Shown here: in pieces, positions 1 to 14,200 of the stretch
Numbering within the stretch: the first letter of the stretch is position 1
Layout of the letters: each line of letters begins with the position of its first letter
Origin: Nepenthes gracilis
Lineage: Eukaryota; Streptophyta; Magnoliopsida; Caryophyllales; Nepenthaceae
Reading direction: 5' to 3'
Assembly (NCBI GenBank): GCA_033239525.1
Contig: BSYO01000030.1
Location: 8,903,119 to 8,967,118, forward strand
DNA length: 64,000 nt
Program-made: the position numbers and the translations under genes
The notes under the pieces: model-generated
The model's database searches: none
The model's input: the letters and a program-made list of their open reading frames with translations, nothing else
What the model was told of the DNA's origin: nothing

Positions 1-3000
1 ATTCGTTGGTTTGAGAAGTGCTTCTTGAAGGAGAAACCTCATTCTATATATGAGATTGATTTGCCTTGGTTTTCTCATTCCCAAAACTTCAAAAGATCTA
101 GAGTTTCTGTAGTGTCAGTGATTCATTGGTTGACGAAGCAAAGTTTGTAAAAAGGCCATAAGGTGTCTAGTTTTGTTGCTTGGAGCAAATTGAGAAGTTA
201 CTTGGTAGGGATCACGAGTCAAGTAAGTCTAATAATATTTAGTATGCCTGTACCACATAGGTTGTAAGATGACTTTCACTATTAAATTTGCTTTTACTAG
301 ATGGAGAAAGCCTGATAATTTTACTCAAGAAATGTTTGGTTCTTGAGGTTTTCCTAAATTATAAAACTTATGTTGATTTATTTTTTGCATTGTATTTATT
401 ATTATTTGGTGATGATGTTTTGCGAATGACCTTTATTGTTATTATTATTCTTAATTTTTTTAAAATAAATACAGCCATATCATGGTTGAGGTTTTTGTCA
501 TCCATGAAGTTTTCCATATATTAGACCTATATTGCATTGCAAAGTCTGAGGGTTAGCCTTGGATTAATAATAAGATCGTTTTATTGTGAGCTGAAAGTTA
601 CGGTGATAAACCATGGAGGCATCTTAGCAATACATAGGTGAGGTTGCCTACATTTGATCCACTTTAAATTGTACACTGTGGGATACTTCAGCACTGAAAT
701 GTTCTGCTTTACCCTATTTCAAAGTTTTTACTGCTAAACTAGAGGGTGTTATGTTATGCCATAATCCATCAATAGAAGTCAAGTAACTTTTGTAAATTGA
801 AGGAGCTATCATCAGAACAACCGAGGTTCCATTAGCTTGATAGGAATTATCATAGGCAAGACATCTCACATAGAGCTCTAATGAAAATAAATCTTCTACA
901 ACTCTACGTTAAGGTAGAATGGAAGTTATTCCATCATCTTTTAGTGACTTATGGGTTTCCTAATATTGTAGTAGCTTCAAATATGGTATGCATACTATTT
1001 ACGCCAAGCTATTCAATGCTTATCAAAGGGGTTCATAAAGTTTTTTTTCATGGTAGACAGACTTGATGCAATGGGATCCACCATAAACATCTCTATTTTC
1101 TGCTCGCAATGGATGATCACGCTAGATGAATAACAGTTGAAATCTCATCCCAATTTTAATTTTCATCATAAATGTGAAATTTGGGGATTCATTATATTGC
1201 TTTCTCTGATTTTATACATTCTAATAATGAAGATATTGAGGCAATTAAGCTGCTAATGGAACAGTTTCATAACTTCTCTACAGCTTCAGGCCTAAATCAA
1301 GTGTAATGTGAGCTTTGGTCTGGGTAGGTCTTAAATGGCGGCACTGCTGCTATGCTTTAAGCAGCAGGCTTTCCTAGGCTTGCACTTCTAGTTAAGAATC
1401 TAGAATCTCACCATGTTTCATCATAAGTAAGAATCAGTGATCATCTATCTTGATAAAGAAAATATTAGATACAGTCATAGTCAGACCTTAGACATCAAAA
1501 TTCCTTCCAATTGCTGGAAGACTCCAATTGGTGAAATAAGTCCTTTAATACCTCAAGGTCTACTGGAGTTCTATAAATTTTCTAGCCAAAAAGGTGACTA
1601 ACTGAAGCCCAGTGTAAGTCATATGACTTACAATCAAATTACTTGTGATGATGCTCGTAAGTCATATGATGAGGACAGTTTAGGCATCAAGTGTTAAGAT
1701 ACTTGGAACCAAGAGACCATGCTCAAGATTTTAAAGGCTACTGTTCTAGAAGATCATAGCTTGTGGATTGAATAGGTTCTTGCCTATGACCTTCCTAGAT
1801 CAGAACACAAGGGGAAACAGATTTTTTTTTCTTTTTAGTTCTTGGGAAAGGAGTAAATTGTTACCATAATGAAGTTTTGGCACGCACGCTGAAAGAGCAA
1901 AGATATCCATAATGAAATTTTGCTAAACATAAGGCTCCTGAACAATTGAGAATCCAAAAGCCTAAGGTCACTTGATAGAAAAGATTTTGGAACAAATTAT
2001 ATTTACCCAAACAATGCATTAGGTTGGAAATTGTTCATGTGAACCTCCAAACCACAGATAAAAATATCGATATTAATATTGATCGCAGCCATATTAATAT
2101 CAGACATATCGGGCATATAGGACAATACGAATCGGTATTGAATATAACGGAAGAAATAAATTTCTAAAAATCGTAAGTTCGTAAGCAAATATTGATCAAA
2201 ATATCAAGCAAATATCAAGTGTATCAGCTAGCATTTTAAATATAAGTTGACATGTCATAATGTATTGTCAATATAATAGCATATCACAATTTTACCATGG
2301 TATCGAGAAATATCAATATCTAAAGACTTACATAGATTTATATTGGCCAGTATTTTCATTCAGACAAAACGTGATGTTGCTAGAATCTGGACATGTTGAA
2401 GTATAGGAGAAAGCATAACAAAGAAACGATTGACGCATACATCATGTTCTTTCTTTCACGTAAATGAATTGAATGTACTCCACGGTATGCCCCTTATTGA
2501 TCTTTTTCTCTCATGGGGAGGTAATAAACAATGACTAATTACCAAAGAGAAATATAAAATCACATCAATCAAAAAATCATTTTCCTACAATTATTCTAAG
2601 CAAGCAAAAGGAAAACAAGAAGGGTGAGAAACTAGAGTTACGGGTCGCCTCACTTGTCCATTTTGTCCACGTTCTTTTTCCAAAATTCTTAATTCGACTA
2701 CGACATGGAAACTTAAAAAACACACAATTAGGATCTATTATGTAATAAAACTTGACATATCCTGAAAAAAACTATTCACCCCACCACTTTCCATCGACAT
2801 CCACCCCACAGACATGGAACTCTCAAACAAATATTATTTTGGACCAAAAATGTTAGACGGAGAGACTGATGATGTAGTAAGGTTGATCACTTGTGACACA
2901 TAATTCATATATCAAACTTTGGAATTAGTTGCTTTCATGAAGTGAGGGCGTCATCAATTATGTCGCCGTTTTATTGGAATATTTGAAAATAATGAGTGCA

Positions 3001-6000
3001 TGGAAATTCGCTAAGAAGTTAGCTAATTTTTTCAATTCCAAATTCAATTACATCAGACTTAGCACAGTCCAAATAGAGCCTAATAAACAAATCGGACCAG
3101 ATTCGCAACAAACCAAATAGCAAAAACAATAAACGAAAAAAAAAAATGAAACAAACGAATTCCAAAATAGGGAAGGATAGGGAAGAAAAGGCAACCGACC
3201 AAAGGACCAGTAAGGCATTGGGGTAGGGCGGCCGATGAGCTCCGTGTACTGCTCTATAACCTGATCCGGCCGAGGTCCAGCGAATATGTACATATCAATT
3301 ATCCCACCGACGACTTTATAAGTAATCCGATTGCCATCATACTCGATATCCATTCCATTACTATTCAGCAGCAACACACCGTGAGAGCTCCCGGCCGCAG
3401 CTGGCTCCTGGACACCGTGTTCCGGTGATCTAACATCCATATAGAACGGGTGGGACCCATACAAGTTAACGTGCAAATTACTGCTGGCAATGTCGGCATT
3501 CCATAGGGTTAGGGTTTGATTTTCTTCGAGTCGGAAAGTAGGATTCGTGTGCTCTCCGAGGCCGTAGAGGTTAGATCGGCCGGCTGGAAGAGAGGAGGAG
3601 AGCTGGATGTACTGGTTTTTGAAAGTGAAAAAGGTGGCGGGGTGAGACGGCTCTGGCGAGGCATTGAAGAGGACATCTCCGGAGAAGCGGCGGGTTACCG
3701 TGAAGCCGAAGGGAGTGGTGTTGTGGAGGGAGAAGATAAGGTCGGAATTGGGGTGGGAAACGACGGGATTGGTGGCCTGTGGTATTTGGGAGGGTTTGAC
3801 GGAGTTTTCCTGCCGGAAACGGCGGGAGGACTTGGTGGCGTGGGGCTGGAAAGAGGTGGACCGGCGGAGGATTTCTTGTGGGATTTCCCATCGCGGGTGG
3901 TGCGCGTCTGTGATCCGGATTCGCAGACGGTTGTCAGTCTCCAAGCTGTGAAACCAGAATCGTCTCAGTTAATTTTAATAAAATATTTGGGAAAGAAAGA
4001 TGTTAAAACCTAGTAAAAGGGAAGATCTACACACACAACTTATTGGTAAAAGGATTAATCAACAATAATAATAAAAATTATCTCCTACTAAAACCTAGTT
4101 ATATAAAATTAAATTTTCATAATTTTACTTAATTTAATATAATATTATTTAAAAATAATATACATCTTAAATTTAAGTTTAATTAAAAAAATAATTAAAA
4201 TTTTTAAATTTATCAATCTAGGTCATTTAAACTATAACAAAAATAAAAACATTAAAGGAGATGAGACTCACTCTTTGAGATATTGTCTAACAGTCAATTC
4301 AGTCTTCTAAATTTAATAATCAAAATTATAAATAGTAAAAGAAAGAGAGTGTGAGAAAATAAAAAAGAAAGTGTTAAAATATTAACCTCTGAAATATTTA
4401 TTTTTTTTTTCTAAGAATTCAACTGCTTTTCTCTATTTTCTCTTGAATCTGATTCCATTTTTTTCAGGGAGATGAAATTGTTATTTATAATAGTCTTTAA
4501 AGACAGTTTTTAAAAACAATTTCTCATTTGGATGATTTCTTGTATGATTCGAATGACGAGTTAATTACCAACCATTTGAGTCGATTATTATATTACACAT
4601 TTCTAATCTTAATAACATAATCATAATTAACTATGTTAGTTATAAGTAGTTCATCAACGATTGCTTAGAAAATAAACAATAGATTGGGAAACGTACGACA
4701 ACCACTTGTTTTAGTTTGTTCCATTCAATTTAATAATGTCTTGAACTTTATTTTCATGGCACCGGAGGCGTTGAGCCTTTGTTTTAGTTGGGTCCACAAT
4801 TGTTCCATTTGTGCTTAGACTTTCTTCCTCCTATTAGACTTGCTAAGAGTTGCTTTTGTATTAAATTTCAGCTAGACCTAACACTCATCCCCCAATCTTA
4901 TAGTTCAAAATTATGCTTTAAGGATGTATATTTGGCCTAATTCTTATTATGAATTTGTATATGTAGGGTATTCCTTTTTAATAAACTTAATCCCATCAAA
5001 TCTTCATGTCATTCCAATTCGTCATTCAGCTACAACATATTGACCGACAATAATGGCAAAAAGTTGATGCATTTATTCTATGTAATAACTATTTTGATTT
5101 GTTATCTAAAATATATTGTTTCTGGACAAACTTTCTATCATTCTCATTCACCCCCTTTTCTCCTCGTTGAAAAAGTGGTGATCTTTCTTATTCTTTGACC
5201 TTTTTGAGTTCGATGCTTGAGGTAAGGAAACCTGAATCTGATAGAGTTCATCTCTAAATTAACCCAAAAAAATTTAAGCATGCATGGCATATCTTGAAGT
5301 TAGGCAACCCTCAACCCAATGTTTGGTGCTCTTTAAAGAGTGAGTGCTTAATTGGCTATTATTGTTGGCAAAGACGTCAAGCAAATAAATGTTCTTAATA
5401 TGCTAACTGGATTAGCCATATGTATGAGTGTTTACTATGACAAATGATTTGCTGATCTTTGTAGGTATGTTTGTGATAAATAAGTTCAATCAAGATAGTT
5501 TTACAGATGATATCGTATATACATACTTTAAATTTAAGTTTGACTTAATGAAATTTGGCTAAAACTTTTAAATTATTTTAACCGGATTTTATATATCATA
5601 ACAAGAATAATAATTTCAAAGAATACGTGACTTACTTGTTAAGATATTATCTGAAATTTAAGTCAACTTCTAAATTCAGCAATTAAAGTTATAAAAACAA
5701 AAAGAAAGCTATTTCATGAAGCATTTGTTTCTTTTTTAGAAAAAGAAAGAGTGTTTCTCTTTCTAAGAGAATGAGAAAGAGTGTTAGAATGAGAATGAGA
5801 AGGAGTGTTAATAGAAAAACTAAGCTCCAAAGCATTTGTTTCTTTTTCAAAAAATAAACTGATTCCCCCTATTTTCTCTTGAATCAAATCTTATCTTTTT
5901 TAAGAAGAGGGGATCACTATTTATAGTAGTCTTTAAATACGATTTTTGGTTTGGGTGTTTCTCTCATATGACCTTAGTGGTAAATTGATTACCAACTATT

Positions 6001-8249
6001 TAAGTTGATTACCACATTACATGTGTTTTGTCTTCGTAATAAAATCGTGGTTAATCACATTGGTTGTGAATAGTTCATTTGTAATTGCCTAAAAAACAAA
6101 GTACAAGTTAGACGATACGTGGCGATCATTTATATTGATCTATGTCCTTAAGTTTTGTGATGTATTAGACTTTGTTTTCATATCCCGTAAGAGATTAGGT
6201 ATTTATCTTAATTGGGTCCGCATATATCCCTACAGTGCTTGAGCCTTTTTTCCCCTCCTCTTGGGCATATTCCTGTGTTAAGTTCTGGCTAAACCTAAGA
6301 GAGAGTATAGATAATTTTCTCACTCATGTAATTACTTTATTGAATATATAGGTGCTTCATTTATTTTACATCTAAAATATTCGAATTACTTTAAATTTAT
6401 TCACTCATGTAATTTTTATAAATATAATTTTTAAATTTTTATAAAATTAATAAAATTATTAATTGAGTATCTATAACTAAATATAGACACTTAAACTAAG
6501 AAAAGTCATATTAGACTTTCTAAATTTCTAAAATTATCTAAAATATAAACTTCATAAGTAGAATGACTTAGTTTAAATACTTCAAATTCAAACATCTATT
6601 TATTCTCAACAGAGCCAAATTTCTTCTCTCCCCTCTCTTTTTTCTATTATTGTTTGTACCTTCTATTTGCACCTTCCTTTTTCTCTTCTTCTATTTGGCA
6701 TTCAACATTCTCCTTGTAATTGCCGACGTGATTCATCTCAACTCCATCTCAACTCTGGTAGCATAGCCAAGATAGCGAGGAGATGGAGCGACAGAAGTTT
6801 TGAGAATTCAAGAGAAGGACAGACGAGACAAGGAAGCAAAGGAGAAAAGAGAGATCGGAATAGAGGTAAGATATGTAGTACCTTCACCCGTTGTTGTCTC
6901 GGGATCTTAAGTCTTTTCCTCTCCTTGACTTGTATTAGTAGGGCGTTCTTCATCTAAAGGCTCTTCATATCATGAACTTGTCCAAGTCAAACTCTTCTTG
7001 TTGCGGGAGAAGGTTCTGGTAAGCTCGTTAGGTGCTGGCGTAAGCATAGAGCTTACCTACCGTTGCTAAAGCTTTCTCTTTAAGGCTTTTCACTCCGATT
7101 ATCGTTATTCAAGCGGTATCACAACTTTCTCATGCCAAAAAAATAATTTTTGTAAAAATATCAATGGATAATATAATACATAAAATTTAACTATGAAAGG
7201 ATTAGTTGAAAAAATATATATTCATTTATTTTTGTAGTCTTCCAAATGTATTATTTAATTAATGTAAATAATCAATATAAATAATCTAATGTATCATATG
7301 ATTTATAACAAATGTCTAAATTTAAAATAATAATATAGTCAGTCTAATATAAATACTTTTACTGATACGTTTGGTTATTGGAATGGAATAAAGTGATAAT
7401 AAAATAATTATTTCAGGAAATAAAATATAATAGAAATAGAATTAAAATTGTTATTCTTATATTTGATTGTTGAAATAGAATAAGGTAAAAATTAGTATTC
7501 TATTATTTAATTTATAAAATAGTATAAAAAATAATATGAAAATAGTAATAATAATAATAATAATAATATGTGAAAATAATTTTTCTCACATTTGTGAAAA
7601 TAACAATTTATAAGAAATATTTATTTTTAATTAATTTTTTAACCAAACAGAAAAATTTTTATTCTTTAAAAATAAAAATTGTATTCCCATATTATTTTCT
7701 CCAATCAAACATAAGGTTAGATATTTATCTCTTTCTTTAAGAATCTTGGACATTTATCTAAGGTAAGAATTGAATTATTTAAAAGGCATATTTATATTAT
7801 TTAAGGAAATTTGCATATTTAATTTTACGAAGTACATTGTCTTTTATAAGTAATTAATTATATTATATTAAAATATTTATTAAAACAAATATCCCAAAAT
7901 TCTGGCCAACTTCTCAAATATTGTCAATCTATAAACAACTCCAACAAAAAAAAAAATTAAAAACCTCTATCAAACGATAAAAAAACCGATATAAAAGCAA
8001 ACGGAAAAATCCCAAACGTGAATCCCTCAAGCTGGCGGCGCTAGAGGACAAAGGAGCCCCAACTCTTCCATCAATTTCATCTCATAATAAAGCACAAATA
8101 CCACCAACCCAAAGCTTCCGTCAAAATTGGCCTTCTAAAGCCACAAACAAAAGCCATTCAATCACCGCGGAAGGCATTTTTGTAAGTTATTTAATGAGAT
8201 AAAAATTTTAATTTTTAAAATTTTTATTATCATATTTTTTTACTAATTA

Positions 8250-8291
<42 letters not shown>

Positions 8292-11200
8292 GTTATCGAA
8301 TACATTATCGACAATCATTGTGTAACATCATAACTGTTCTTACCTCAAAGAATCAGAAAATGATTTCTTTCTCTTCTATTTTTATTTTATAGAAACTTAT
8401 CTAAACTTATACATCTCAAAATGATGGCCAAAAATGCCTTTTAATAGATGGAGAGAGGACTATTCCCAAATTACTTAAACGCCTTTCACTCAAAAGATGT
8501 ATCTTAAATAAATATAATCGTTTAGAAGTAATATCCTTTTGCTCAATAAATATATTTTAAAAGACATATTTATTTACTAAAAAATATATCTATTGGGAAT
8601 TAACATATCCTTTCCATCAAAGGATATATCTTAAATGAGCGTGTCTTTTAAAAAATTTTTCTTTAATATATATAAACTAATAGGATTGTATTTATTTAAT
8701 CAATTCAATAGATCAATAATTCATATATATCGTCACGTGGGACATACTTCCAACAGCTTTGTCTTTTTAGACTGCTGATTCTTTTTCTTATCAGCTTAAT
8801 TTTGAGTATTTTTATCCTCATTTTCTTAAACCAAACTCCTCTGGTTTTCCACAATTGTCCGATAAACGACCTCGACTTGATCGACTTGTACCCAAGTATT
8901 CTTCTTGCGTCTTCTGTTACATTCAAATCGAACATAGAATTCCGAGAAACAACAGCGGCTTCGGCAAAAAACTCCAGCTGCCCCCTACTTCTAATGTCGT
9001 AAAGACTCAAAAAGACCTGTTGATGGGAAAAGAAGCCAAAATGCAAGGATTCTGAGCGCCACCCTGAATCACAACTTCCTTTGGCCGATTGACCTTCTGC
9101 AAGTTCTTGTCTGACATCTTCAACGCATTCTGGTGCTCAAGGATCTTCCACCGTAGATTTGTAGACTAGATTAGGCTTTTTCAATGGCATGAATCAACAC
9201 CATAACCGAAAGCCTTGCGCAGAGTGCAATTAAAGATTACTGTTGATGCTACACATCTATTTTAGCTGTAAGATCCTCCCTTGTACGTACATTGGTTGGA
9301 ACCAACCACTAGAGAGACAAAATCCGTAAGCCAGGCGACCGCATCGTTTTCAATATAAATTTAAGAATAATCAACCCTCTCATACTTGCCGGTTAGCCAA
9401 TTTGCATGCAAATGTTTCCCAATAAAGGCAACAACAAAACTCAAATCCTCCAGGCCTAAGTGTTCTTGAGAGATACCGTGGAAATTAACCCATTTTGGGA
9501 GGGTCATATGTACCAAGATATGTTTAGAAATTAAAATTGAGTATTAAAGGTTTGAGAGTCAATATTTGACGGATGCAAAAAACATGTATGAGCATATTTG
9601 AGGTAAAATCTCTGGACCTGATATGTACATGATGAGCACTTATACGTTGATTTGATAGTGGGTTGTGCTCGTGCGCAAGAAAAATACTCATGTATGGATT
9701 GAATAGAATGGGTCATACTCGTGTGCATTGTGGGTGCACTTGTGCGCGCACGCATTTGGACTTTCATGCTTGATGGGCGCACAGCTGGAGCCTATGAGCT
9801 ATGTTGGGTTTGGTTACTCCTTTTTGGGTAATCCAACAAACTAATTCATCATCGGAGGATTTTTGAAGAGCAAATGACGGGAATACATTTGTTGGAAGAA
9901 AAGTCGGAGAAGTCTGCTAGTCAACAAAGTTGACCGACTGAAGCTAAAAGGCTGCGGAAGTTCTTTAGTATTAAAATGGCCGGTCAACTCATTGACCGGC
10001 CAAGAAGGCTGATGGAGGTAGTCAACGGAGAAGGTGTGCAAACTTGGCTGGTTGGTAAGAAGCTTTGAGGCAAGTTTCCCTGTCAATGGGTTGATCGGCT
10101 GTGATGGCCAAAATGACACGGTGGCCAAAATGGAAGAATGACAAAATGGCAGGTTGGCCATTTGGCCCGGGATGCCCATTTTGGGCGGTATGGAGTAGAA
10201 TGCCGGAATGACATTTTTGCTAGTTTGCTCAAAGTTAGCATTTGGAGCATTTTGGTGGTTTGAAGACAAAATGCCGGAATGGGCATTTTGCTTGGGATGA
10301 AAACTGGCTGTCTGTGAAAGGAATTACTGATATACTTTTACCAATATGGATGACTGGTTTGACAATTTAGCCCCGTATGCAGCAAAGTACTGGAATGGAC
10401 AAAATAGCGGAATGGGCATTTTGCCCGGTTTGATACACATTGGCAGAGTGTGCGAACAGCCAAGGAGGAATGGCACGTGGACGACTGAAGGCTCGCGGAT
10501 GGCCAAAAAGCCATGGGTCCCAACTCAAAAGATTTTAAGAGCATGCGTGATCTCAAGACACTATTTATGTAGAGTATCTTCATATTATTGATAGGGACAG
10601 ATTTTATTTTGAATAGAATATTTAGCAGATCAACAATATATATACACATAGTAAACGGTAGAAAAAAGAATCCAAGTGTGAAAAAAAAAGGAGAAGAGTG
10701 CACCACCAGTGAGGAAGAAGAAAGAAAAATAGAGAGTGAAAAGGGAGGAGTATTTCCTGTTTACTCTGAAAAGGTTTTTCTTTGTTATTTTCGGGTGTGT
10801 CGCGGATACTCCATCTCTGAGGGTTTTGTAATCAATTTTTCATATAATGGACTTGCCGTGGATTCTGTGTTCCGTAGTTTTTTCCTTCGATTTGTGAAGG
10901 ATTTTTTACGTAAAATTTACATGTGTTTCTTTTTTTTCTTCTCTTTCACTATATGTAACGTTGTATCATTCTGTCTAACCGGCTCTTTTTGTCCCAACAA
11001 GCTAGTCTACCTATTTAAGGGCATTGGCTTGACTTTTTTGACATTTATGTAAAGGAAGAGGAAGAAAGAGGAGATGAGGAGAGAGAATGTGAATAAAAGT
11101 TATTAGAGTGCTATTTTTGTGTTAGAATGGATAAATATTTAATTTAAAGTAAGTATATTTAAGTCATTTTTTTTTATTTGTTATTAAATTTTTTTTGTTC

Positions 11201-14200
11201 AATTATTATATATATATGTGTGTGTGTTATATTTTTTTGTCATTTTTGAATATTATTGCATAAATATTTATTTTTATCAAATATTCAAACATTCTAAAGG
11301 TTTATATTTACTTTTGAGGTATTGGTTCAAATTATAACATCTTTTAACTATTTGACTTTATATGTTATTTTTCTACAAATATTTCATTAGAACTTTATCT
11401 TATAAAATGGAATAGAAATTTTACTTTTCTCCTAATTTAAAAATATTTTGAATATTTATTATATAATATAGAATTTTTTTGTTTTTAAGTCAATAAGAAG
11501 AGAATTGACAAATTATATTTGGATATATCCTAATATCCTATATACAATTTGAAGATTAAACCTACCATCCATGAGTGATAAAAGTGATATTTAACCTCGT
11601 TTATAAAATCTAAATTTACACAACCTACTTCACAAGTCTTAAATAGTAATATATCAGTGTTATATTATCAAGATATATGCATAACCTAATATTCAGAGTT
11701 TATCTTTCAATATAGTCGATGTGTAAGTCATTGATCATTAGTTTGTAAGATTTCATATATTTTTAATATGATCTTTTAGTTTTTTTATTCTATGATATAT
11801 TTTTACATGTTTATTTAGTCTTTCTATATTTTTCACGTGCTCCATATGTTTTCATATATTCATTTATATTGGATAATTTATAAACTATCATATTTTTGAA
11901 CATATTTATCAACAATTAAAAGTCTCAAATTTTCATATGTGATTATAATTTGCTATCCTTTATACCCATTTTACTCATATATATTTATATATTCTACATA
12001 TGTTTTATTGAACATTAGGATTATATTTAAAATATTTTATAACCCCTATTAAATTAATGGGCTTGAATATATTATAAAATTGGACAATGGACAATTTGAG
12101 AAGAATAATTTAGAATGTTTTGTTTATGTTTTTCTTTGGACTTTTATCAGATTTGGATATTATCCGTTAATATTCCAATTTAAGTTTTTGTTTATGTATT
12201 TAGATTTTTGATTGATACTTTTTCTTACAGCAAATTTTAGATTAAACAGAAACATCATATTTGGACTAAATGGGCATAGTTTGGCCATCTAGATCAATCA
12301 TTATACTTTCAATTATTCTTGTATGATTTAGTTTATAGTGTTTGACCCGAATTTTTATTTGGATCTTGATTTTAGTTGTATTTTATTTTAATATTATTTT
12401 ATAACCTATTTGTTCTAAAGCAATGACAATTTCTTCTTAATAAAATACATAATCAGAGTGGTTTTACAAAGTTTATCTCTTTTCTAAGCCATTTCTAAAC
12501 AGGGTCGGATGAAAGTGCAGAGGGAAAGAAACACCAGTGAGTATTAATGAAATTTGAAACCGATTGAACAACTTTTTGTCCATAATGCCTAAGGAGCTCA
12601 CAAATAGGAGGGCTCAATATTGACCACATCGGACAAATTCTTAAAAATAACACAAGGTTCAAGAGAGTTAACAATACTATTGATGGTTGCCGACCAAGGC
12701 CTAGAAAAAAGACATGAATCTCTTCATTTAGAATCAATGTCGACGCACAGGACTCCACAACAACCAACCTCATCAATAAAAGGAGAACGAGTTTGTTTGT
12801 GGCTCCACCCCTTGAATTTTCGAATCAAAGAGAGAAAAAGTCCTAATTTAAAACATAAAATTACAATCTTTCATTATCAGTTAAAAAATACTATCTAATA
12901 TTATCAGATAACACGATTATAATTCTATGAGTCAAATTACTATTTAGTAAGATTTTTATTAGCTTTTTTTTTATTGATAAGCAATTTTATAACAGTAGTC
13001 AAACGAATTTGCTTTTATATACGTAACAAAACTATACGCCTAGTATTAATTTATTATGTCATATATAATTTGTCAACTTTAGAATATTCACGACTCATAT
13101 GCGTATAATTCAGCCATAATTATTCATCCACAGTGTTTGACTGTCGTGGGCCAACAAGGAGGAGGGAGTGGAGGACCAAAATGTTGTTGTGGACCATATT
13201 GAAATGACAAAGTCTATCTCGAAACATGGAGTCAAAAAGGTGGATGCTAACACTTGAACCAACAATGCCTAAAAGCCTAACCACCAAAAATAATATGATA
13301 AAAAATATATTATTTGACTGGATGAAATTTTAATTTTATTCTAAAATTATTTTTTTGTTTGGTTGAGACTTTAGCCCAAAAAAAAAAAAATATTCCCTAA
13401 AATTGTAGTTACTAAAAAAATAACAAAAAAAACTGATAACAGGTATTAATACTTATTATATCAAGACTTTTACAGCGTTATAACTTTTAATCAGTCGGCA
13501 TTGCCCTCCAACCAGTAACCAGCCACCATTGACCACCCCATCCCTATCGGTGCCAATCACCCAACCCCATTGTTGCCGGCCACTGGCACTGGTCTATATG
13601 AGTCCCGGAGTTGCAGAGCATATTGTGTTTGTTGAGAAATAACAATTATGAAAGACACATCAATCCACATATTACAGTGAACCCAATATACTATAAGATA
13701 ATCAAATATGTAGAGTTCTTATACCAAATGGATTATGACATACATCATCCTTATATTTGATGATGATCTATTAAGAGAGGCTTCAATTTACAGTTCCAAC
13801 AAAAAGGCAATCTACCCTTTTGAAAATCCAAAAGAAATTCAGTCACAAAAAAAAAACTTACCAGGATGATTATTAATTATGTAAAGGGAGATATAATTCA
13901 TGAAACAATCCATAAATATAGCCATGATTTCGTGATGTAAACTATCTCATGTATTTAGCCATCACTTTGAATAAAATTTAAGTACCTGACGGTAAGGCTG
14001 AGAAGTGAAATATCGGGTCCATAAACAGGCGACTCCTTGATAAGGCTGAGCAAAGCAGACAGCGATGTGCCGGAGGAATCAACCCCAGCCCACTGGATGC
14101 TGTAACCGAACCCCACTGGAGATGCAGGAGCATCCTCTGCCGCTACCAAGTTCCATACTCCAAAAACTAAGACTACACACAGCAGCCGCGCTGCTCCTTG

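Noticed and set aside
3516..4013. Long plus-strand open frames across 3,500-4,010 and 33,020-33,520
   Set aside because: They overlap exon 2 of genes B and A on the opposite strand. The GC-rich exon composition keeps antisense frames open, and the exon frame carries all the family motifs.
10338..11052. Several open frames of 80-150 codons around 9,840-11,050
   Set aside because: They lie inside a solo LTR with clear ends and target duplication, and show no domain.
12495..12898. Overlapping frames near 12.5-12.9 kb as a gene
   Set aside because: No domain, no start or splice context, and both strands equally open.
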